The position numbers and the translations under genes were made by a program. Below are positions 25,195 to 36,100 of a stretch of 64,000 bases of DNA, in pieces. Source of the DNA: Tetracentron sinense (taxonomy: Eukaryota; Streptophyta; Magnoliopsida; Trochodendrales; Trochodendraceae); assembly GCA_015143295.1 (NCBI GenBank), contig CM026563.1:3658001-3722000 (forward strand), read 5' to 3'. The notes under the pieces were generated by a model. That model was not told where the DNA came from. It was given only the letters and a program-made list of their open reading frames with translations, and made no database searches. The stretch's first letter is position 1; every line of letters starts with the position of its first letter.

Positions 25195-25894
25195 CATACA
25201 CTCAATAAGGGGACCCAACATTCAACTACACAACAAAAAAGGGCACCCAACACAATCGTAGTTCATGTCTGTTACACTTTCAAAAGACTCGTTATTAGAC
25301 ATTTTTGGGGTCCTTTTTTTGTTTTAACTTATAAAGCTTCACACTTTATACTTTATCATGGTAGTTGGTAGAAAATTTGAGTCATGTTACCAGGTTTTTA
25401 GCAAGATTAATTATTAATGAGACTTCTAGGTCTTTTAATTTTTGTGAGATTTTAAATTGTTTATTATGTTGCATTTAAAGTTTTATAGAAATTGCAACTC
25501 AATTGATGAAAAACGTAAATATAATTAGTTCTTAAAAATAATAAATGTTGTCCAATGGGAATTGCAGCCCAATGGGTGAAAAACATGAATATATCTATTT
25601 CTCAGATAAAAGTATATATTGTCTATCGACAAAACTTGGAAAGTGCCTTACTTTAAAAGTCTCTCAAAAGATTGGACTTTATTAGACAATATTTGCAAAA
25701 ATATCTAGACATCATAATTGTGGATACATGTGAAATGTCCTATTACCCTTATGTTTTGTCTGGTTAGGAAGAAAATAAAAGAAATAAATAAAAAATATAT
25801 TTTGAATTATAAAGACTCCATTAATAAGAAAAATACAAGAAGCGAATAATAAAAAATTGCAAATAAATATTTAAAATATACATTTATTATTAAA

Positions 25895-26390
25895 TCTATT
25901 ACTAATACAATGAGATTGGAAGAGTTAAAAATGTTGATTGAATTTAATTAATTATAAAATTACCCTTATTATTTATATAAGGCTCAAAACGTTGATTGAT
26001 TTAGTAAATTTTAAAATTGTTTTTGAATTTTAACTAATTCTAAAATTATCATTTAGTTGAATCTAGTTAATTCCAAACCGCCATTAAATTTTAACTAATT
26101 CTATAATTGCCCTTTACTCATACGAATTTAAAATGTTGATTGAATTTTAGTTAATTTCAAAAATGCCCTCGTCTTATATATGTTCAAACATTGATTGAAT
26201 TTTAGTTAATTCCAAATCAAGCTTTTACATATATTGAATGAATTTTAATTAATTCTAAATTTGCCCTTTATTCATATAAGTTCAAGCATTGATTGAATTT
26301 TAGTTAATTTCAAAACTTCTATCTACACATATGAGTTTGAAACGTTAACTGAATTTTACTTAATTTAAAACTATGTTTTATTCACATATT
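25895..26390. repeat. diverged tandem repeat, about 60-80 bp units
   Basis: Units of the form TTGATTGAATTTTAGTTAAT, TTCCAAAAATGCCC, then TTATTCATATAAGTTCAAAC recur at least six times with heavy divergence. AT-rich and non-coding. Confidence 0.65.
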
Positions 26391-26393
26391 TAT

Positions 26394-27420
26394 CTCTACT
26401 ATAATGAGAATTCCCCCTTACGAATGGAAATTCCCAAACTACCCACAAAGCCTAATTTTTTGTAAATATCTGAACTATCCTTTTATAAGACCCTTAATAA
26501 ACGTAGCCTATTGTTTGTAACTGCCCAAACTACCCTTATATAAGACCCTTCATAAATGTAGCCTAATTTTTTGTAAATGCCCAAACTACCCTTATCTCTA
26601 CTATAATGAGAATTCCCCCCTTACGAATGAAAATTCTCAAACTACCACGTAGCCTGATTTTTATAAATTCCTGAACTACCCTTTTAAAAGACCCTTAATA
26701 AATGTAGACTATTGTTTGTAAATGCTTAAACTATTTCTACTATAATGAGAATTCTCTCCTTACTAATGGAAATTCTCAAACTACTCACGTAACTTGATTT
26801 TTTGTAAATACCTGAACTACCCTTTTATAAGAACCTTAATAAACGTAGCCTATTGTTTGTAAATGCCCAAACTACCGTTATATAAGACCCTTCATAAATG
26901 CAGCCTGATTTTTTGTAAATGCCCAAACTACCCTTATCTCTACTATAATGAGAATTCTCCCCTTACGAATGGAAATTCCCAAACTACCCACGTAGCCTAC
27001 TTTTTTGTAAATACCTGAACTACCCTTTTATAAGACCCTTAATAAACATAGGCTATTGTTTGTAAATGCCCAACTACCCTTATACAAGACCCTTCATAAA
27101 CGTAGCCTGCTTTTTTGTAAATGCCCAAACTACCCTTATATAAGCCTTTCTCATCTACAATATATTTAAAGTTTTAAATTTCCAAACTACCCTTTAGACT
27201 ACCCTTTTATAAGACCCTTAATAAACATAGCCTATTGTCTGTAAATGCCCAAACTACCCTTATATAAGACCCTTCATAAACGTAGCCTATTTTTTTTGTA
27301 AATGCCCAAAGTACCCTTATACAAGCCTTTCTCTTCTACAATATATTTAAAGTTATAAATTCCCAAACTACCCTTTAAATAAACCTTAATTTAATGTTTT
27401 ACTTAATTCCCAAACTACCC
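26394..27420. repeat. higher-order tandem repeat, about 202-bp unit
   Basis: The start motif CTCTACTATAATGAGAATTC occurs at 26394, 26596, about 26735 and 26938, giving spacings of 202, 139 and 203 bp. Within a unit, AAATGCCCAAACTACCCTTA and AAGACCCTTAATAAACGTAG sub-blocks of about 63-67 bp recur, and the 139-bp spacing equals one unit minus one sub-block. From about 27140 the array changes to a variant with CTACAATATATTTAAAGTT. No coding potential. Confidence 0.8.
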
Positions 27421-27429
27421 CTTTCTCAT

Positions 27430-27530
27430 CTACACCTTTTGACACTCTTTAACTGTGGTTAAAATTCACCCACCTCTAGGGTTCACCCCAGTCTTTCTCC
27501 CCTACCCTTACCCCTCTCCCACGTGCAACC
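27430..27530 (+). repeat. single arm of the fold-back family
   Basis: Contains CTTTAACTGTGGTTAAAATT, a TCTAGGGTTCACCCC block and CCCACGTGCAACCC. It abuts the right end of the tandem array. Confidence 0.45.
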
Positions 27531-28685
27531 CACTAGTATATATATAAAGACAGTGATACTTTAAAATGTTAATTGAATTTTAGCTTAATTCCAAAATCAC
27601 CCCTTTACTAATATATAAAAAAAATGATACTTAAGAAAATAATTGAATTTGAACTTTTAATTATGTTGAAGATTTTTTCACCAAAAAGTATAGTGGACTT
27701 AAAAAGTTGATTTAAAATTTAGTTTAATTATAAAATTCTAATTTATTAATATATAAAACAATATGTTCATAACCGAATTGATCGTCGGACTTACCGGATG
27801 ACCTGTTCCCGGTTTGACCAATACGATTAGATCATGTCCTTTTATTATTAAAAACATATATTTTATATTTTTGGCAATAATGTCCTTAAAGTTTTTTATT
27901 CTTAAAATGCGCTTAAGTCAGATTTCTATACTAAAAATGCCCTTACATTTTTTTCTATTGCCAAAATGTCTTTAGTTAAAAAAATGCCCATAAGTCAAAT
28001 TTCTATCGCCAAAATACATCTCACAAATTTTTTTAATCCAAAATCATCAAGTTTCCACATATTTGATTTTCTTTATTTCTAAAATATTCTTCAAGTTTAT
28101 ATACCCAAAATAACCATAAATTTTTCTATACCAAAATGCCCCTAAAGCTTTTTGGTTCTCAAAATGTCCAAAGTCATGTTTTCATACCTAACGTGTCCTT
28201 CACAAATTTTTTATCCAAAATATCCCTCAGGTTTATATATCTAATTTTTAATTTTTTTTTTCCTAAAATACCCCTCATTAGGTCCCTCTTTTCAAGTATC
28301 TCTACCTCTCCCTTCTCTCTCATGTGCATTGCTTGTGCAACCTACTCTATCTATCTCTACTATTATAATAAGAGAAACATGTACCTCTTTATATCTCCAC
28401 AATTCCCTAAAATCTTTATCTTTATATTTTCTCATGGTCCCTCATTGGTCTCTCAACCAAGAGGCACACCTTCTCTACGTGGTAACTTCTTTTCAAGAGA
28501 AAAAGTAAGTTTTTTTGATTATCAAAATATCCCTTTTTATACAAACGCACAATTTTTTTTAAAAGTTTATATACCTAAAATATTTAATTATTTTTTCAAA
28601 ATGCCCTCATTAGAATCCCTCTTCCCATTCTCTCTCCCATTTCCTCTCTCACTTACATCGCACGTGCCGCCCACTTAGTTATAAA
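27531..28685. repeat. diverged AT-rich repeat field
   Basis: Phrases such as AAAATGCCC, AAAATACCC and CAAATTTTTT recur every 40-60 bp, especially from 27860 to 28680. The long open frame on the + strand at 28136-28678 comes from this low-complexity sequence and is not credible as a gene. Confidence 0.5.
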
Positions 28686-29394
28686 TAAATAAAGGATGGT
28701 GTCAGGTGCACCCCAATATTTACTGATAAACACCAAAATTAACAAAAAATTCAATTAAAACACAAAAGGTAAAATAAAAAGACATAAATGCCCCAATCTC
28801 CTTTACTAGTCGTTTTCGACCAAACCCTCCTATAACACAAGAGGGATAAAGCCATATATGAGATGGGTTTATTGAGCAAGAAGTAAAATCAGCAATTACA
28901 ATTCATTCATTATCTTTCAGACGGGTAATGGAGCCCTAGGAAGAGCTTGGCCTGCAACAAGGTGACTGGGCTGAACAGAATATTTGAGAAATCTATCAAA
29001 GGTCTTCGCTTATGATAATCCAGAGAATAAGACAACTTTAGATCCTTACAAATAAGATATGGAAATTGAGTTCGTAGCCACGATGTCAACGAGATCTCTG
29101 CTCGACCTACGAGTGTCTTCCGGCTGTTAGCGGCAGCGTTGCTTCGAGGTAATAGGTATGTAATGATCCAAAAGGCCTTCAGAACCTTTCCAAGAAACTT
29201 GAGGTTAGCTTCTCTTATGAGAGGGGTAGGGGTAGTTTTGTCTTTTTACTTATGTTTATTTGATTTTTATTTTATTTTGATTTGTATTTTTATTTTTTGG
29301 TATGAGATATATGTTTAGGCCGCAATGCTGGTTAAGTGTTAGGATTTGTTCACGGGTGAAGAATATATACAAACTCTCATGCTCTCAGGAATGG
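28686..29394. other. intergenic, nothing recognised
   Basis: AT-rich sequence with no credible coding frame and no identified repeat ends. Confidence 0.4.
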
Positions 29395-29672
29395 AAAATA
29401 GTCACCTCCTTGGGCAGGGGAGGTGACTTACCATCTCGTCCCTACTTATTGGGGGGCCACGTGTCCCCTTTTTTTTTTCATTAACTATGGTTAAGATTCA
29501 AGTCAATCTTAGGGTTCACATATTTACCATTGGTTTTTAGAAAAACTTACTTTTAAAAAAATTAACTACAAGAGGTGATTAATTTTTTAACCAGAGTCCC
29601 AAGTGTTTGTGAAAGCGAGGACGAATAGTCCCCTCCTTGGGCGTAGGAGGTGACTTTTGCTCCTGGACAAAG
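29395..29672. repeat. fold-back family copy upstream of WLIM2
   Basis: The motif AGTCACCTCCTTGGGCAGG (left) recurs as AGTCCCCTCCTTGGGCGTAG (right). Between them are GGCCACGTGTCC, TTAACTATGGTTAAGATTCA, TCTTAGGGTTCAC and TTTTTAGAAAAACTTA. It belongs to the subfamily found at 1.63 and 63.33 kb. Confidence 0.6.
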
Positions 29673-30714
29673 CCCGGTTTATTTTTTTGTAATTTCGTTG
29701 TGGTGTATACAAGTAAAAGTTAGAGGTGCACGTAGCATCACCCTAGATAAAATTGACTTTTATTTTCCAACCAACCACGAAGCATATTTCCGTCGAGAGA
29801 AGGAAATGCTAGGCTGACTCTCAAGGGCTAGCTCACAGACAGCTCGCCGGAGAATTGGCCTAGAGGCGCTGCCTCTGACGACTGACGAAGGCGCGCTTTT
29901 AACCGCTTTTGTACCCGTCTGCACCCCTTTTTTTTGTTTAAGTAAATGGCCAATCCCATTAAAGAAAAAATAAGAAAAAGAAAAAAATCGTTAAACGAGA
30001 CAAACTCCAAGCCGAGTAGCCGACGAGTGTCTCTTGACTCATGAGTCTTGAGAGGATATCATCTCTTTCCTATTTGTTCCACTCTTTGCTAATCATCACA
30101 TTTTCTATCTTTTCCACCTATTCCTTAATTCGATACCTCTCTGCTCGCTCCAAAAAGGGTCCAAATTCTCTTTCTTTCCATCTTATCTGCCCTAAAACCC
30201 TTCAGATTCTTCGCGCTCGATCGTTCGATTCGCTTCCATTTTCTGTTTCTTTTGTTCTTATTTTGATCGATCCGGAGTTCCAACTCGGAGAAGTCTTCAG
30301 CATCGACGATCTACGAGTCTGCTCAGGTATGTATCTTTGTTTAATGTATCTCTATCTTTTGAAACAGTTCCTGATCGATTCGCCTTCATTTGTTGTGTTT
30401 CTTCGATCGGTCGTTTATATTATGCTCTGAAAGAGTTTTCTAAGTGACGATCTGTGTCTCTAAAGCTCCAGATCAGTCTTTTGAAGTGAATATCTTTGAA
30501 ATTGCCAGAATCTGACTGTAGTTTTTGTTTCTACTTGTGCATTTTAAGATCTTGGAGCGGCCAAGGTTGCCCAGCAGGCGATTCCAAGCAAAAAAGAGCT
30601 GGAACTTCTTGTTTTGCCTTCTGCTTTATGCGATTCAGTTGATCTTCGAGGCTTCTGTGCTTGATTTGGTTGTGATTTTGGTAGATTGATAACAGTCGTA
30701 TCTAGGGCGTAATC

Positions 30715-33128
30715 ATGTCTTTCATTGGCACACAGCAGAAGTGCAAGGCTTGTGAGAAGACCGTCTATGTGGTCGATCAGTTAATGGCGGATGGAGTTGC
30801 TTATCACAAGTCCTGTTTCAAGTGCAGTCACTGCAAAGGGACACTAAAGGTAATATTCTTTATGTAGTTGCAAAATGAAGCGATTTTGCTTCATCTTAAA
30901 GTAACTATTAGGCCAAAAGCCAAAGAAAGAACATTTTTTTCCGTAGGACTGTTAAAGGGACAGTTACTATCTCATGTTTCATTTATCCTTAGCCTAAATT
31001 TCAACTCCAGACTTGAAAATAAATGTGGAAGCAGCATATCAACTTAAAGAGCAAAATCCTTACGTACTTATCTAATATTTCTGTTTTCAGCTGAGCAGTT
31101 ATTCCTCAATGGAAGGTGTTTTGTATTGTAAGCCTCACTTTGAGCAGCTTTTCAAGGAAACTGGTAGTTTCAACAAGAACTTTCAGTCACGTATGTCCAC
31201 TCGCACGTGTCAATTAAAGTTCTGTATTTGATTTATTATCATCAGAGTTTATATATGTTTAATTGCACAATGCACTTCATTTTTTGACAGCTGCAAAGTC
31301 AGCTGAGAAGTTAACTCCAGAATTGGTAATTTTGCCCCACAAACATTGAATGGATCTGTATTTTTTAAGCAAATAGAAGAATTAAATTATAATATACATA
31401 ATGATTTTCTTGGTGTTGATTATGTTTCAATGTCTTGTTGTGTTTCAGACAAGGTCACCTAGCAAAGCTGCCAGCATGTTTTCTGGGACACAAGAAAAAT
31501 GTGCAACTTGTGGTAAAACGGCTTATCCGCTGGAGAAGGTAGAGTTCCACACTTTTTAAACAGTAATACTCTAATATTTTCTTAGAATCAGTTAGAGTTA
31601 AGATTTGCCAGTTGGTCATTTGGTTCTATGATATTTTCTTAGAAAATAACTTGAAGCAGGTAGAGTAAATATCATAGGTTAGAATTGATATTTATGGGCA
31701 ATATGATCTTGAGAAAGAAAATTGATGTTTCAAATATTTATGGGCAATATGATCTTGAGAAAGAAAATTGATGTTTCAATGTGGATGGTTTTACTGACGT
31801 TGGAGACGACATGAATGATTTTTTACTGATACATGAAAATCACACAATGTGAATCTAGAAGGGTTCAGGGGTGTGGAAATTTTTTCCTTAGCATGCTTGT
31901 TGGTTGATGTCACAAAGGTCTCTTCTCTATTAGAAACATGGAAATAAAAATCGCCGAAACCGATACGAAACGGGCGATATGTATAGGTATCGGTAGTCCC
32001 CTATACAATATTTATATTGATACGAAACAGGCGATACATATTGTTTATTAGTTATTCATGTTTTAATTCATTGTGTAATTCTAATTTTGTATGCTACTTT
32101 GTTTTTGAGTCGCTTCTCATGACTTTATATTTGTTTCTTATAACTGATTTGATATTTTTTAATAAAATTTCTTAATTTATTTTTTTTAAAAGTATCGCCC
32201 GAAACTGATATGTATAGGTTTCGGTTGGGACTGATACATCCCCCGAAACCTTATATTTAATCCTTGATTAGAAAAAGGTATATGGTGGGTTTGTTGTGCA
32301 AATTCTTGATGCATAAGAGCAACTAGTTCTGATCCAATACATTGGTAACACGGAGTTTAAGGATGAAGTTGGGAAAAACCTATGAGATAGTTCATGTAGA
32401 AGATGCAGCTAGATTGGTCTGGAATTTGGTTTGTTCAGCTATGGAGACTTCCTATAGAGCTGTTGGTTGCAAGTAGATTTATGCTGACTCCCCAAAATCT
32501 CACTTATAAACATAATGATGTATTAAACTATGAGCTACTTTTATAACGTGATCCAATGCATTGGTAACGCGGAGTTCAGGTGATCCATCTTCCCTTAATT
32601 GCAATAGCCACGCCAATGAGCTACTATTATAATACATCATATTATAATAGCATATGCTTTTTTAAAAAAATAATGTATTCGTATTATGCAGTGTTACTTA
32701 GGCACGTGGTACGGCCGTATGGGTGCTAAGTGTGCAGGTATTTAAAAGTGTTTGGCATGACAAGCTTTGGAAATCCCAATATGGCAGCTTGGACGTATAG
32801 ATTTTTGAAAATGATTATAGACATATATGAATATATTACAACTCAAAAACATAGAGAAAACAATAAAAATAGAGAGAGGGCGGATCGCTTTTTCCCAATT
32901 TTTTAAAAAGTAGATACCAAAGTTCTAAGAAAATATTCATATGGAGAATAAAGAGGAGAAAACAAGAGAGAGACTACATATTGATCGTTGTTGGTGTCGC
33001 CGCTCTTCGAGTAAGTTTTACACTATGTTGCCGAAAAAGCTACACAACTTCACAAAAAGTTCATAGCAATCTAATATATATAAGAGGACCGCTCATTACA
33101 AGCTTCAATGAGCATGGCTCATTAGTAC

Positions 33129-33164
<36 letters not shown>

Positions 33165-36100
33165 GAAATGTGACATACTTTTTTGAATATGATAGTTAGA
33201 TGTTAAGTTCGGTCCATTAGAGACCCGTGTCAAAAAATCAGTCCGATTGGACATGTTTAGACTGTTCGATTAGACCCTAGTTTGCAGCATTAACCCCTTA
33301 AGGTTCACTAAACCCTACTTAGGATATAGAAATGGCTGATCTTCCCTTCTTCGATCGGACGGTCTATAAATGTTTGAGCAAGCTAATTTTTTGCCACGTG
33401 TCTCTCGAGCAACCCATCTTGACATCCAACGGTCAGATTCCAAAATAACTTATCTTGTGTCGCATTATTAGAGACCGCTCATTACAAGCTTCAATGAGCA
33501 TGACTCATTAGAATGCTACTTATATATATATATATATTATATTTTTTAAATGACACGACATACTTGAAGTGCTACGTACTTAACCATAATGCTGGCGTCG
33601 CCATGACATAGTATAAGCACGTACCAAGAAGTGCCATCGGAGTGTCATGTCAAGGTATCGATACGGCAAAATTTAGGAAAAACTGAAGTGCCTAAGTAAC
33701 ATTGGTATTATGTATTCATTAATAGTTGATGCTTCTTTTTTTTACCGGTAGTAGATACTATCGTTTCAGGACTTATGAGTTGTAAAGGGCACCCACTCCT
33801 TATGTGAGGGAAGACAGGTTTCAGTCCCAGCGGATGTAAAAGGTTCTTGGCTGCCTAATCACACTCATTACCTACCTTAGAGTAAAAAGTTCTCATAGTA
33901 GCTCATTTGGTGGGGCTATTGCAATTAAGGGTGGATCTCTTGAACTGAGTCGTTAATTAAGATGCTGGAATCTGCGTAAAGGAAATGAGCTTGATCCAAA
34001 GAATAGATGGGGTGAGGATGGGTGTCTACCAAAGTCTATGTGTCAGTGACTTGGCAAGGTTAGGTTTTTGGTATATGCATATTAACTGAGCAAGTGGGGT
34101 GAATAAAATTTGTTGGTTGATAAACTAAAAATGGAAATATAAAGAAAAATAGCCATTATATGGGTCTCTTTTGACTTTAACATTTCTCTTTATCTTGAAA
34201 ACATTGGCCAATTTATTCCAAAATTTCCAAAATATTGGATACATTGGCCATAAATCCCAAATATTAATTAACTTTACAAAGAAAGAGAGTCAACCCAAAA
34301 AAAAAAAAAGGAGAAAAGAAGACGAGATGACTGGCATACACACAAACATTCTGATGTATTCAGGGGCGGAGCCAGGTGGGGGCCTGTGGGGGCACGTGCC
34401 CCCACTCAACTTTTGGAAAAAGTTTTTTTTTTTAAAAGCATGCATAGCCATGGGAGAGATTTAATCACAACTATGAACGCCTAAATTTACCGCCTTTCCT
34501 CCCCTCTCAACTCTAAGTGTCGAGACAAGGTCCGAGAGTAGAGGAATAACGCTAAATTTATTCTAAGAGTCGCCACCTACTTAGGGGAAGTAGGATCCCG
34601 AGATAATCCAAAATAAGGGGGTCTACGGTCCAGAGTAGTCTAGGTAAGAGATCCCTTTAGGTCCTGGGGAAGGGGTTAGGCACCCCAGGACCTCCATCCA
34701 ATGATGGTAACCTACTCATTAGGTCCAAGCCAAATATTTAAAATCACTTAAAATTTCCTAAATAATTATTAATTTTGCTAATCAAACACAAATCAATATG
34801 GGGTGTAAAATTTTATTTTTGGTTGGGGTCGAACCCTGGCTCGGGCTGCCTACTTATCCGGTTAGTCGGAATCAGACCCTCATAGTAGTTCGGGGGCCGT
34901 GACTATTTTAATACTCGTTTCGGAGTGTGGTCATCCAACTCGTGTTTGAGTTGGGGGAGGGGAAGTGGAATTGAGATTTATGAATCTCATTCCGGGAGAT
35001 GGTCGCGTAGCTAGGTGCTCGTGGGGGAGCTCTAGGGGGCGTTCATTTATTAGGGTAGGTCCTTTTTGAATTTTGTGGGTTTTTTAATGTTTTTGTTGTT
35101 TTGCATTTTTTTTGATTTTTTTGTATTTTTTTAATTTTGGCAAGTTTAACTAGTCAAGAATTAACCTAAGTGCCCAAGGTAAGCAAAGAGAAAAATAAAG
35201 CCTAAGCCTAGTCACACATATACACATGGCATAAATTATAATAAATTAAAGGGTTAAATTATAGCTAATTACTGATTATAGAGGCAAATCAGAGTTAAAA
35301 TTTAATCATACGACTTCCAGGGACCTAAAAAAAAATTTGTTACTGGGCCAAGGCTAGCCGTCCATGATGGCCGGCCTGCTTTAGCTCAGTGACTAATTTG
35401 GGATTAGATCTAGTAGTCCCTTGGAAGAAAAGAGACCGAACCCTACTGGAACCTCAAACACCATTCCGAATAATAAAAGAAAAAGGGAAATGGGGGGAGC
35501 ATGCATACCTGTGTGCGGTCGTTGTTAAGGGAGGTGAAGATGGTGTCGCTGCTCCATATCGGGGAAGGAGAAAACCATACTCGGACTTAATTACAAATTA
35601 ATAAAGAATAAAAAAAAAATAATAAATGGAAGGAGCCACTGGTGTGGTGGTATGATCGGAGAAAAATGACCAACTGGTGAAGTTGGCTAGATCTTGGATC
35701 TGAGCTGTTTCTGAGTACAAATAGAGGAAGTGAGCAGCAAGCCGGAGCTACAAGCTCGCCGGAATTTGGGATTTAGCCGGCGGTGGATCTGAGGAGAGAG
35801 ATATTGGCCGAATTTCCAAGATGGCAATGATCGGATTGCTGATCAAAAAGGTTGTGCTGGCCGAAATTGGATAGAGCTTGCCGGAAGAAGATGACCGGCG
35901 ATGACTGAGAAAATGATAGAGTAAGAAGCTGGCTGGTGTTGAAACCGAGACATGGAGAAGATGAATTGCTGCTGCTGGAGGATAGATGAAGCTCGCCGGA
36001 AGAGAGGAGTTCCCCAAGGAAGAAAATAGAAGCTGTTGGACTGATCTGGTGAACTGAGGCCATCACTGGTAGTGGTGCTCATTAGAGCCGCTATGAGACT

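Larger units (their letters stand above)
32582..33939. repeat. inverted repeat flanking the 1016-bp hAT element
   Basis: The left arm at 32582-32632 contains CCCTTAATTGCAATAGCCAC and GAGCTACTATTATAAT. The right arm at 33895-33939 contains CATAGTAGCTCATTTGG and GGGGCTATTGCAATTAAGGG, its inverse. Both arms lie outside the hAT element between them, so they belong to an older structure. Confidence 0.5.

Noticed and set aside
28136-28678. 180-aa open frame on the + strand
   Set aside because: It lies in the diverged repeat field, is rich in Phe/Ile/Ser from AT-rich codons and has no family signature.
30041-30430. 129-aa frame just upstream of WLIM2
   Set aside because: It covers the probable 5' UTR and a donor-like site at 30326. 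It is Leu/Ser-rich chance sequence with no homology.
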